A model generated the notes under the pieces. The model was not told where the DNA came from. It ran no database searches and was given only the letters and a program-made list of their open reading frames with translations. From contig NZ_CP009516.1 in assembly GCF_000970285.1 (NCBI RefSeq), forward strand, positions 4,319,036 through 4,383,035: DNA of 64,000 bases, read 5' to 3'. The DNA comes from Methanosarcina horonobensis HB-1 = JCM 15518. Its GTDB lineage: Archaea; Halobacteriota; Methanosarcinia; Methanosarcinales; Methanosarcinaceae. Shown in pieces: positions 1 through 8,276 of the stretch; the first letter of the stretch is position 1, and each line of letters starts with the position of its first letter. Both the position numbers and the translations under genes were made by a program.

Positions 1-382
1 AGTTTGATAAAGCCCCAAAAATAAAAACATATTATATAGAGGCTGATTTCAAATATATGAAAAAAATAGAAAGGTTTATTTACGAAATTGTTTAGAATTT
101 ATAGCATAAAAATCAAATTTTTTGTATGATTTTTGAATACTCAGATATCTAATATTAATAATGGATGCAAATAAGTTTGAAGAAAAGGGCGCATTGAGGT
201 TACATTATTTTTCCAGCTCATATTTTACGCATACTTCATGAATTGATGTTTCCAATGTTCCTGTTGATCAGCAGAAAATTGGAGAAGAATGAGCAGAACA
301 GAAATCATTTTCAAAGTAACCTGAACCTTTGGAGCGATTTGCGTAATCCAGGAGAAAATTCGAGACAGGAAGAGGCTGCAGG
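1..382. promoter_or_regulatory. AT-rich upstream region of the ABC importer operon
   Basis: No gene is visible here. The stretch is AT-rich with several TATA-like runs (for example 30-40). An 8-base inverted repeat (aaaaatca at 108-115 and tgattttt at 127-134) could be a terminator for a gene left of the window or an operator. The likely ribosome binding site of the next gene is the purine run ggaagagg just before 383. No transcription start can be fixed from sequence alone. Confidence 0.3.
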
Positions 383-2167
383 ATGAAACAAAGAAAAAAT
401 TTCACTAAATCAGAACTAAACAGAGGGTTAAAGCAGTGGTTGATTTTTGCCGTACTCACGATTATTGTTTACTCAAACATATATCCGGCAGTAGCGGCAG
501 AACCTGAGAATTCCGAGGAAAACCTTACACCCTCAAACGACGGGATTTTTGACAGAATTATAACATATATAAAAAGCCTGCTGGGAGACGAAGAAAAAAC
601 GCAGGTCTCCGGAGCGGTTTCTGAAGCGGCCGCCGCAGGTATGCAGCAGTCGGCAGATACTGGAGGAGCAGTCCTGAAAATTGCAACTCCAAGCGTAATA
701 AAATCTCCGTCCTTTTTAGGAGACTCAAACCTCGGAGTTTTTGCCCATCTTTCAAATCCTCCTCTCATGAAAATGGATTCTGAAGGACATCTTGTCGGCC
801 AGCTTGCAGAAAGTTACGAGGTCTCTGAAAATAATACCTGCTGGACATTTTACCTTAGAGACGACCTCTACTGGAGCGACGGAGAACCTGTAACTCCGAA
901 AGATATTGAGTTTTCAATCCGTTATTACGGAAAAGAGGCACCCTCAGCCAGATGGATAAATGACACCCTGGAAAGTGCGGCTGTTTCGGAAGCAAATAAT
1001 TCCGTGACCTTCAAATTTAACAAGCCTTACACCCGCATTGACCTGGAGTTTGCGACCTACAATATCCTCCCTGCCCATATATGGGAAACAATTGAAAACC
1101 CGGTAGAGTATACAAACAACGGTCCCTATGTGGGCTGCGGGCCTTACTATCTCAAGCTGATAGACCTTAACGCCGGAAAACTTGTTTTTGAGAAAAACCC
1201 TTACTGGAAAGGAAAAGCTCCGGAACCCGAAACCGTGGAGATCCATTTTTACTCAAGTGTTGATGTTGCCACCCTTGCCCTTAAAAACGGAGAGATCGAC
1301 ACTTATTACAAATATGCAGGTTCGTACCCCTATTCCGGTATTGAGCAACTTGAAGAAACAGGAAATTTCGACTTTATTGAAAAGACAGATATAGGGCTCG
1401 TGTTTCTGGCTCTCAATTTGAAAAAAGCTCCCTTCTCAGACACAGAATTCAGAGAAGCACTGGCTTATGCAATAAATTACGAAGAGATTGTAAGTCTCGA
1501 GACACTGGGGTATGGAGAAGTTCCAAATCGCGGTTTTGTGCCGTCTTCCATGGAAAATTTCAAGGAAACCGAAAGACTTGAGTACAGCCCCGAAAAAGCC
1601 AGGGAAATTCTGGAAAAAGCAGGATACTCGGACAGTAACGGAAACGGAATCCTTGAAGGAAAAGACGGGAAAGACATCAAGCTTGAAATCCTTATCCGGC
1701 CGGAATATTCCCGTACAGGCGAGCTTCTTGAAGAATATCTTGAGCAGGTTGGTCTTGCCTCAGACCTGAGGACTGCGGATGCAGATACCTGGGTCACTCT
1801 CAAGGATAACTACGAATATGACCTGACAGTAACCCGCTCCACCCCCTGGGGCATGCTCATGCATGCAAGCTGGGGAAGCGGCTATTTTGATTCAAGGCGG
1901 ACAGGACAGGGAGTTATGCATAATCTGGATGACCCCGAATTCATGCAGCTCTGCGATAATATTCTCGCAACCACAGACTCTCAAGAACTCCAGAGCTATG
2001 CATACGAGCTTCAGAACTACTATGCAGAGAATCTGCCTGCAATTCCTCTCTACTGGAGCAGCATTGTTACCCCATATAACAGGCACTTTGAGGGCTGGTA
2101 CACTGACCCTCTTTACGGGATCTATAACCTGGACAACTTTGTAAATGTGAGGAAAATAGAGGCATAA
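383..2167 (+). CDS. ABC transporter substrate-binding protein, peptide/nickel family
   Basis: Extracytoplasmic solute-binding protein (SBP family 5) of a peptide/nickel-type importer, 594 aa. A Sec signal segment covers about residues 18-39 and ends AVAAEP; there is no lipobox cysteine, so anchoring is unclear. An acidic and alanine-rich linker (residues 40-95) precedes the family core, which begins near LKIATPSV and contains the usual WTFYLRDDLYWSDGEPVT block (about residues 153-170). The C-terminal region has the typical LPAIPLYW segment. It heads a five-gene set with two permeases and two ATPases, all on the same strand and tightly packed. The ligand cannot be told from sequence: oligopeptide, nickel chelate or another small solute are all possible. 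Confidence 0.9.
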   Translation: MKQRKNFTKSELNRGLKQWLIFAVLTIIVYSNIYPAVAAEPENSEENLTPSNDGIFDRIITYIKSLLGDEEKTQVSGAVSEAAAAGMQQSADTGGAVLKIATPSVIKSPSFLGDSNLGVFAHLSNPPLMKMDSEGHLVGQLAESYEVSENNTCWTFYLRDDLYWSDGEPVTPKDIEFSIRYYGKEAPSARWINDTLESAAVSEANNSVTFKFNKPYTRIDLEFATYNILPAHIWETIENPVEYTNNGPYVGCGPYYLKLIDLNAGKLVFEKNPYWKGKAPEPETVEIHFYSSVDVATLALKNGEIDTYYKYAGSYPYSGIEQLEETGNFDFIEKTDIGLVFLALNLKKAPFSDTEFREALAYAINYEEIVSLETLGYGEVPNRGFVPSSMENFKETERLEYSPEKAREILEKAGYSDSNGNGILEGKDGKDIKLEILIRPEYSRTGELLEEYLEQVGLASDLRTADADTWVTLKDNYEYDLTVTRSTPWGMLMHASWGSGYFDSRRTGQGVMHNLDDPEFMQLCDNILATTDSQELQSYAYELQNYYAENLPAIPLYWSSIVTPYNRHFEGWYTDPLYGIYNLDNFVNVRKIEA

Positions 2168-2189
2168 AACAAAATAAAAAATAAGAGCA

Positions 2190-3137
2190 ATGTCAGGAAT
2201 AACAAGAAAAGGAATCAGATACCTTTCCTCACTCGTACTCATAATCATCATTAATTTTACCCTTCCCAGACTCATGCCCGGTGATCCGGTAAAAAACCTG
2301 ATAGGGGAAGATGTTTATGTGTCCGAAAACGTGATGGAGGAGCTGAGGGCAGAACTCGGGCTTGACAGGCCTCTTTACGAGCAATTTGCGTCCTTCCTTT
2401 CGGATCTCCTGCATCTTGATCTGGGGTATTCTTATCACCTTCACGCTCCTGTTGCAGAAATCCTCCTGGATAGGCTGGGCTGGACCCTATTGTTTGTGGG
2501 AATATCAGTTCTTATCGGAGCCTTCTTGGGAAGCCTGTTTGGGGCCCTTGCAGGGTGGAGACCTGAAAAGAGAATGAGCCGCTTTACAGGTCTAGCTTTT
2601 ATTGTGCTCTCCTGCACCCCGCCTTACTTTCTTGCCCTCCTTTCCCTCTATCTCTTTTCTTTCAGGCTGGGGCTCTTTCCCTCGAAGGGATTTTATGATG
2701 TCCTGGAAATAGGGAGTATTCTTCATCATCTCTTTTTACCTGTCTGTGTAATGTCTGTGTTTTCAGCGTCCAGAAATTATCTGGTAATGCGCGGAAGCGT
2801 AATCCAGGAGAAGGAACAGCTTTACGCGCTCTATGCCAGAGCAAAGGGCCTGAACGATATCGGCATACTCTTCAGGCATATAATAAAAAATGCCTCACTC
2901 CCGATCATCACCCTTCTCGCCCTGGACTTCGGGTTTCTCTTCAGCGGGGCACTGTTTATAGAAATCATCTTCTCCTTAAACGGCATGGGGACCCTTATAT
3001 ACGGTGCAATAATGGGAAAGGACTATCCCCTGCTCCAGGGAGCTTTTCTGGTAATTGCCCTCACAGCCCTGCTTGCAAACATGCTTGCTGACCTGTTCTA
3101 TTCTTTAATCGATCCCAGGGTAAGGAGACCTACATGA
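2190..3137 (+). CDS. ABC transporter permease, DppB/NikB type
   Basis: Inner-membrane permease of the peptide/nickel importer, 315 aa. It has the family hallmarks: an N-terminal membrane segment followed by FTLPRLMPGDPV, a long loop, then five further hydrophobic segments. The EAA-like cytoplasmic loop reads YARAKGLNDIGILFRHIIKN (about residues 217-236), which contacts the ATPase. The gene starts 22 bases after the binding protein and its end overlaps the next permease by 4 bases, so it sits in one operon. Length is normal for the family. Confidence 0.93.
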   Translation: MSGITRKGIRYLSSLVLIIIINFTLPRLMPGDPVKNLIGEDVYVSENVMEELRAELGLDRPLYEQFASFLSDLLHLDLGYSYHLHAPVAEILLDRLGWTLLFVGISVLIGAFLGSLFGALAGWRPEKRMSRFTGLAFIVLSCTPPYFLALLSLYLFSFRLGLFPSKGFYDVLEIGSILHHLFLPVCVMSVFSASRNYLVMRGSVIQEKEQLYALYARAKGLNDIGILFRHIIKNASLPIITLLALDFGFLFSGALFIEIIFSLNGMGTLIYGAIMGKDYPLLQGAFLVIALTALLANMLADLFYSLIDPRVRRPT

Positions 3138-4102
3138 GTACTGAAGCTGCCTGTATTGAAAGTTCCTGCATCACAGAAGCCTGCGCTGAGGAGCATCCTG
3201 AAAAACAGCAGGAAAACTCCAACCTTAACTTTAAGTTTCCCGGAGAGCCTTTATTCAGGGTTTCCAGAAAGCTAGAAGGTCTCCTGGGGCAACTGAATCA
3301 AGGAGGAATTCTCCTTTTTATTTTTTTCCTGTTCATGGCGTTATTTCCTTCCTTTCTTGCCCCCTATGCTCCAAACGAGCGATTCACACACTATGAAGAG
3401 CCTTCCTGGGATCACTTCCTCGGGACAAACGACATAGGAAACGATATTCTCTCCGAACTTGTGTACGGATCAAGGATCTCAATGACAGTGGGCTTTGCGG
3501 CAGCTCTGATTTCAACCCTGATGGGGATTGTACTCGGGATCTGTGCAGGCTATTTCAGGGGAGCTCTTGATGAGGTGCTCATGGGCTTTACCGATGTTGT
3601 CCTTATTATCCCGAAAATTCCTCTAATCATAGTGCTGGGAGCATACCTGCAGCCGAGCATCTGGATCTTGATCCCTGTACTTGGTCTCCTGTCCTGGGAG
3701 TCTACCGCCAGGGTTACCCGTTCAAAGACCCTCCAGCTCAGAGAGGCAGGCTATGTTAAAAGTGCCCGATGCATGGGCTTTTCTTCCTGGCACATAATGA
3801 GCACGGATATTTTTCCCAACCTCTACCATGTCCTGCTGCCCAAATTCATGCTGGCAACAGCTTCGGCAATGATTTCTGAGGCCTCACTTTCTTTTCTTGG
3901 ACTAAGCGACATAAGCATGAAAAGCTGGGGTACCATGCTTTCTTTTGCCTTTTTCAGGGGTGGCTTTATCCGTGATATGTGGTGGTGGTATGTTCCTCCG
4001 GGGATCTGCATCACTCTCTGCGTGATATCTATTGCACTGATAGGGTTCGGGCTCGAAACACAAGGAGAGGAACACGCAGGAGAAGGGGCGGATGCAATGT
4101 GA
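3134..4102 (+). CDS. ABC transporter permease, DppC/NikC type
   Basis: Second permease of the importer, 322 aa, pairing with the upstream DppB-type subunit. It carries the family motif HFLGTNDIGNDILSELVYGSR (about residues 94-114, equivalent to the usual GTDxxGRD block) and an EAA-like loop around SARCMGFSSWHIMSTDIFPN. A cytoplasmic N-terminal tail of about 50 residues with several cysteines (residues 7-18) is longer than usual. It overlaps the preceding gene by 4 bases and the next ATPase gene by 4 bases (atgtga region), which suggests translational coupling. Confidence 0.92.
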   Translation: MSTEAACIESSCITEACAEEHPEKQQENSNLNFKFPGEPLFRVSRKLEGLLGQLNQGGILLFIFFLFMALFPSFLAPYAPNERFTHYEEPSWDHFLGTNDIGNDILSELVYGSRISMTVGFAAALISTLMGIVLGICAGYFRGALDEVLMGFTDVVLIIPKIPLIIVLGAYLQPSIWILIPVLGLLSWESTARVTRSKTLQLREAGYVKSARCMGFSSWHIMSTDIFPNLYHVLLPKFMLATASAMISEASLSFLGLSDISMKSWGTMLSFAFFRGGFIRDMWWWYVPPGICITLCVISIALIGFGLETQGEEHAGEGADAM

Positions 4103-5052
4103 GTGCCGGTATTGTTAACGCGCTGCTTGAAGTAAAGGATCTCCAGGTCTTTTTTAAGGGAATAAAAACAATAACCGCTCTTTCAGGGATTTCTTTTTCG
4201 ATTGGTGAGAGCGAAACCCTGGCTCTTGTTGGAGAAACAGGATGCGGAAAATCTGTGGTTGCACACGCAATCATGCGCCTTTTGCCCTCTGAGTCCAGGG
4301 TAAAAGGGATTGTAAAATTCAGGGGAAAAAATCTGCTCGAACTGAGCGAAAAAGAAATGATAGAGATCAGAGGAAAGGAGATCGGGATCATTTTCCAGAA
4401 TCCGTCCCTTGCCCTTAATCCCGTGTATTCCATAGGACACCAGCTTGCAGAACCTCTGCATGTGCACAGAAAGGAAAAGAAGGAAAGAGCGCTTTCCATG
4501 GCAGCAGGAGCCTTGAAAAATATGGGTTTTGCAAATGCCACCGAGTATGTTCGTTATTACCCCTCATGGTGCTCAGGGGGGATGAACCAGCGTTTTTTGA
4601 TTGCAGCTTCAACTATGCTTGACCCTGCCCTCCTTATAGCAGATGAGCCCGGCAAAGGGCTTGACAGGAAATGCATGTCCGAACTTGAAACTGAGCTTAA
4701 GAAATTGAAAGTGGAAAAAAAGACTGCTCTGCTCCTTATAAGCCATGACCTCGGTTTCGTAAAGAGGCTTGCAGATAGGGTCGCAGTAATGTATGCCGGA
4801 GAAATTGTTGAAATTGCAGATTCCTCAAGCGTTTTTGAGAGTCCCCTCCACCCGTACTCAAAAGGGCTCCTGAACAGCCTGCCCGAGAAAGGCTTCATTC
4901 CCATACCCGGCTTTTCTCCTTCTCTTAGTAACCCTCCTTCAGGCTGCAGGTTCCACCCGCGCTGCTCCCTGAGAAAAATGCACTGTACTGAGAACCATCC
5001 AGACCTTACAGAAATTAATGGAAGAGCTGTGAGGTGTTTTTTATATCACTGA
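4099..5052 (+). CDS. ABC transporter ATP-binding protein, DppD/OppD type
   Basis: First ATPase of the importer. I choose a GTG start at 4099, which overlaps the permease stop (GTGA) and follows the purine-rich aggagaagg; the longer open frame from 3979 lies inside the permease gene. Walker A is GETGCGKS, signature WCSGGMNQR, H-loop SHD. Walker B runs LLIADEPGKGLD, where the usual DEPTTALD has become DEPGKGLD, an unusual D-loop region. The C-terminal oligopeptide-transporter extension with its conserved cysteines (CRFHPRCSLRKMHC) is present. The next ATPase gene overlaps it by 19 bases. Confidence 0.92.
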   Translation: MSAGIVNALLEVKDLQVFFKGIKTITALSGISFSIGESETLALVGETGCGKSVVAHAIMRLLPSESRVKGIVKFRGKNLLELSEKEMIEIRGKEIGIIFQNPSLALNPVYSIGHQLAEPLHVHRKEKKERALSMAAGALKNMGFANATEYVRYYPSWCSGGMNQRFLIAASTMLDPALLIADEPGKGLDRKCMSELETELKKLKVEKKTALLLISHDLGFVKRLADRVAVMYAGEIVEIADSSSVFESPLHPYSKGLLNSLPEKGFIPIPGFSPSLSNPPSGCRFHPRCSLRKMHCTENHPDLTEINGRAVRCFLYH

Positions 5053-5732
5053 GAGCGGACAGGCTTTCAAAGACTTACGGGTCTGGCCTGCTGAGTATGG
5101 GAAAATGCATTTTCCAGGAGGTTTCGTTTGAAATCAGGCCAGGAAAGACTTTCGGACTTATGGGGCCATCCGGAGAAGGGAAAAGCACTTTAGGAAGAGT
5201 CATTGCCGGGCTTGAAAAAGCCACAACCGGCTCCGTATATTATAAAGGTACCCTTCTTACCGGGATGGAAAAAATTGAAAAAATAGCCTTCCGCCGTAAA
5301 GTCCAGATAATGTTTCAGGATCCCACGGATGCTTTTAACCCCAGGAAAAAGATAGGACATTCGATTTTTGAGGTCCTGGCACTCCTCAGGGTTCCCGAAG
5401 GCAAATATGCCTCAAAGACAGAAGAGGTGCTTATAACCGCAGGCCTCCCTGAGGAAGTACTTTCCCGTTACCCCTCCCAGCTTTCAGGTGGTCAGCTCCA
5501 GCGCCTTGCCCTCAGCCGGATTCTCCTGCTAGACCCGGAATACATTGTCCTTGACGAACCGACCTCTGCCCTTGATGTTTCAGTGCAGGCACAGATCCTT
5601 CACATGCTTAAAAAGGTGCAGACTGAACGAAACACAGGCTATCTCCTTATTTCCCATGATGAAGCTGTTATCCGCTTTATGTCCGACAGCTATGGAGTGC
5701 TTGAAAACGGGCAGCTGAAGATAATCGAGTAA
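5034..5732 (+). CDS. ABC transporter ATP-binding protein, DppF/OppF type
   Basis: Second ATPase of the importer, 232 aa, from a GTG start inside the end of the previous gene. Walker A is GPSGEGKST, Q-loop MFQDP, signature LSGGQLQR, Walker B YIVLDEPTSALD, and H-loop SHD. It lacks the C-terminal oligopeptide extension that many DppF proteins have, so it is short but complete as an ATPase. It would form a heterodimer with the preceding protein beneath the two permeases. Confidence 0.92.
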   Translation: MFFISLRADRLSKTYGSGLLSMGKCIFQEVSFEIRPGKTFGLMGPSGEGKSTLGRVIAGLEKATTGSVYYKGTLLTGMEKIEKIAFRRKVQIMFQDPTDAFNPRKKIGHSIFEVLALLRVPEGKYASKTEEVLITAGLPEEVLSRYPSQLSGGQLQRLALSRILLLDPEYIVLDEPTSALDVSVQAQILHMLKKVQTERNTGYLLISHDEAVIRFMSDSYGVLENGQLKIIE

Positions 5733-5734
5733 CA

Positions 5735-5790
5735 GCTTTCAGCCCCGAGTTTCGTGTAGGGAAAAAGGTAGAAGGAGGAGAACTGAAAGC
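5735..5790. terminator. Possible bidirectional terminator between convergent genes
   Basis: Inverted 8-base arms gctttcag (5735-5742) and ctgaaagc (5783-5790) flank a 40-base loop between two convergent genes. The long loop and absence of a strong T run make this a weak terminator candidate. Confidence 0.25.
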
Positions 5791-5796
5791 CTGGGT

Positions 5797-6516
5797 TTAA
5801 AACAGATCCAGAACCGCTTCAGGGCTTTCAAGTACAGTGATTCCCTGCAGCCCTTTTACAATCTCAACGTTTCTCATATCCACGTCCCTGACAAGGACTT
5901 CAACAGGCCCGCCCTTGATGGCATTGTAAGGACACAATTCCTTGCAGATCCCGCAGCCTTTGCATTTCAAAAGTTCTATCTGGTCTGTGATGCCGTCTTT
6001 TTCAGTGATTGCGCCGTGAGGGCAGTTTTCCCGCGGGGGGCAGGTTTCACAGTGCCTGCATTGTTTCCTGTCAATATTGTAGGGCATTTCAGATATGATC
6101 GAGCCTTCAATATCCACAGGAACGATATAGACCGGGACCCTTCCTTTCACAGCCTGTGCAACGGCATTGGTTACAAGGGAATCGGCAATCCCATAAGCTA
6201 TTTTTGAAACCGTGTTTGAAGTTGCAGGGGTAACGAAGAGGGCATCATATCTGTCAAGAAGAAAACGTCCGACTTTGGGGGAACTTGAACCCTGCTCGGT
6301 TTCCCGGAAGATTTCCTCAAGGTAGTCTCCTCCCGAGATTTTCACAAGCTTTTGTTCAAGCCCGTACATCCTGAGCACCTCTTCAGCTGCCCTGGAAATA
6401 TAAGTGTTTACTGAAAGTTCGGGGTTCCTGCGTTTGAGTTCTTTAAAGACCTGGTAACTGCGATTCAGGAAATGACCTGCTCCTGTAATACCCCATGCAA
6501 TGATCTGAAAGCTCAT
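5797..6516 (-). CDS. dmrX: Dihydromethanopterin reductase (acceptor), iron-sulfur flavoprotein
   Basis: Reduces dihydromethanopterin to tetrahydromethanopterin, the C1 carrier of methanogenesis, using an unidentified electron donor. The 239-aa protein has an N-terminal flavoprotein fold (WGITGAGHFL near residue 8, then FVTPATSNTV for FMN) and a ferredoxin-like C-terminal half. Cysteine motifs are CRHCETCPPRENCPH (about residues 163-177) and CKGCGICKELCP (about 194-205), enough for two [4Fe-4S] clusters. This layout matches the archaeoflavoprotein/DmrX family characterised in M. mazei. It lies last in a minus-strand cluster after DUF447, CitG-like and marker-9 genes, which supports a pterin role. 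Confidence 0.85.
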   Translation of the reverse strand: MSFQIIAWGITGAGHFLNRSYQVFKELKRRNPELSVNTYISRAAEEVLRMYGLEQKLVKISGGDYLEEIFRETEQGSSSPKVGRFLLDRYDALFVTPATSNTVSKIAYGIADSLVTNAVAQAVKGRVPVYIVPVDIEGSIISEMPYNIDRKQCRHCETCPPRENCPHGAITEKDGITDQIELLKCKGCGICKELCPYNAIKGGPVEVLVRDVDMRNVEIVKGLQGITVLESPEAVLDLF

Positions 6517-6585
6517 GAAAAGAAGTCATGCCTAGAGAGATAATATAATTTTCTAAAACAGAACAATCGGAATGAAAAAGAAAAC

Positions 6586-7224
6586 TCAAAGCCCGAGAAC
6601 TTCATAAAGCAGTTTCATAGCTTTCTTTTCAGCATCGCCACCGCATTTGGAAGCAAGGGACTCATAGTGCGTTATCCAGTCAAGGTATTTTTCTTCTCCA
6701 GAAAGCTGGTAACGGGTTGCGTGAACAGTAGCCTCAATCACGGCGTTAAATCCTCTATTGGGCACAGGAAGCTCTTTTCTGTTAAGTTCGTTAAATCCCG
6801 CATTTATGGGAACGAGATCTGCAACAAGCGCTTGATCCGTATTTTTAATATTTATGCATTCGAAAACAACCCAGGATACGGCTTCTTTAAGGATCGGAAA
6901 CTTAAGCCCGCCTGAAATTACATACTCAAATTCTGAAGGTTCAAGGTCGAAGAAAGTCGAGCGCACAAAGAGCAGGGAATCATAGACAACGTTTGAAACC
7001 AGGTATCTCTCTTTAAGGACATTTGCCCAGGTATGGCTGCCTTTGAAAAGGCGGACAAAAGGTCTTCCGCCCTTTGTGATAATACCTATCGGAGCGGCAT
7101 TCGGGTATTCAAAGCCTGTACTCACTATTACCTCGGAAATTCCCTCCCTGATCCCGAATGAAGGAAGGTCGATAGCATAGTGAGGTTTTTCAAGTTCCCT
7201 GCAGTCAGAAGAGAATCCGGTCAA
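6586..7224 (-). CDS. DUF447 family protein
   Basis: Protein of 212 aa matching the DUF447 pattern: a split-barrel flavin-reductase-like fold with EVIVSTGFEYPNAAPIGI near residue 31 and a TWANVLKERYLVSNV segment. Function is not established. DUF447 genes accompany tetrahydromethanopterin genes in methanogens and in methylotrophic bacteria (from memory, the orf9 group), so a part in pterin cofactor synthesis is plausible. The start overlaps the stop of the CitG-like gene by 4 bases, so the two are probably co-translated. dmrX follows after 69 bases. Confidence 0.8.
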   Translation of the reverse strand: MTGFSSDCRELEKPHYAIDLPSFGIREGISEVIVSTGFEYPNAAPIGIITKGGRPFVRLFKGSHTWANVLKERYLVSNVVYDSLLFVRSTFFDLEPSEFEYVISGGLKFPILKEAVSWVVFECINIKNTDQALVADLVPINAGFNELNRKELPVPNRGFNAVIEATVHATRYQLSGEEKYLDWITHYESLASKCGGDAEKKAMKLLYEVLGL

Positions 7225-8276
7225 AATCTCAAGCCTCCGAGAAGGGCAATAAAAAGCCCTGCAATAATTATATCTGCAGTAGAGCCGGGATTAATCCTTT
7301 TTTCCAGGAGCTCGGAGTCAAACTCCTGTACTTTGGGAAGGATGGAGGCAAAGTCCCTGGCTGTTTTCCCTGAAGCTTCCCAGCCTAAAAAAATTTCGCC
7401 TGCTCTGGAAGAAACATAATCTGCAGTTTCGGTATCAAACTTGGTCTGGATAAAGGTATCCCTGTGCCTTGAAAGCAGTTTAAGGAAAGTGTATACTACA
7501 GCCTCATTGATTCCTGTGCCAGAACAGCTGGAAACCGAACCCCCGGTCAAAGCTTCTTTTCCGCAGTTTCGTGACTGCATAAACTCAAGGATGCTTTTTG
7601 CTCCCTCAAGGCAGCGCCCGAACCCAGAGGTCCACTCGTTTGCGATCAGGTCATATCCTCTGGCGATCTCCATAAGGGAGTAAAGAGTAACATTCTGTTC
7701 CCTTAGATCGGCAGTTGCTTCAGGGTCTTTGAGGTCAAATTCATCCACATTATTTACCCTGACTCCTGCGTGCCCGAAAGCCCTGTAGAACTCAACAGCA
7801 TCTTCACAATCAGTTGCCCGGACAAGAGAATGTGCACGGGAAGCAAGTTCCTCAAATTCCTCTGCCTCAAGCCGGAAACCTGCTTTTCCGCAGCGAACCT
7901 GTTCTTTTTGTTCTCTTGAAAGTTCGCCTGCAGCCATTGCCAGAGGGACCAGGAGTAAAAAAGCCCCGAAATGGGTGTTTCCTCCCTGCTGCCAAGTAGA
8001 GCTTTCGTAAACCGCACTCCTGAGAAGCAGTCCTATCCTTTCCGTGCTCTTTGCAGCAAGCTCAAGAACAGGATAGACGGAAACCGAAGAGGCAACAAAA
8101 TGCTCAAAACATGTATCAGGATAGTTATGTTCCCTGTCAACATTCCCTGGCTTAGGAGAAGCCGATACCTCAAGCAGCATGGCAAGCTGTGCACAGCGCG
8201 CGATCATGCTCGGGGTAAAGGACTCTCCTGACCATTCAGAAGTATGGCAGGAGAAAACAGTATTAGTGGGATTCAT
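7221..8276 (-). CDS. CitG/MdcB-like triphosphoribosyl-dephospho-CoA synthase family protein
   Basis: Member of the CitG family (COG1767), 351 aa. The family motif SPKPGNVDREH is at about residues 40-50, and GGNTHFGAFLLLVPLA follows near 98. Bacterial CitG makes the 2'-(5''-triphosphoribosyl) prosthetic group from ATP and dephospho-CoA for citrate lyase, but no citrate or malonate lyase is seen here. Methanogen copies sit beside pterin genes, so a related phosphoribosyl transfer in tetrahydromethanopterin synthesis is more likely; that is inference. It overlaps the marker-9 gene upstream by 14 bases and DUF447 downstream by 4. Confidence 0.8.
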   Translation of the reverse strand: MNPTNTVFSCHTSEWSGESFTPSMIARCAQLAMLLEVSASPKPGNVDREHNYPDTCFEHFVASSVSVYPVLELAAKSTERIGLLLRSAVYESSTWQQGGNTHFGAFLLLVPLAMAAGELSREQKEQVRCGKAGFRLEAEEFEELASRAHSLVRATDCEDAVEFYRAFGHAGVRVNNVDEFDLKDPEATADLREQNVTLYSLMEIARGYDLIANEWTSGFGRCLEGAKSILEFMQSRNCGKEALTGGSVSSCSGTGINEAVVYTFLKLLSRHRDTFIQTKFDTETADYVSSRAGEIFLGWEASGKTARDFASILPKVQEFDSELLEKRINPGSTADIIIAGLFIALLGGLRF

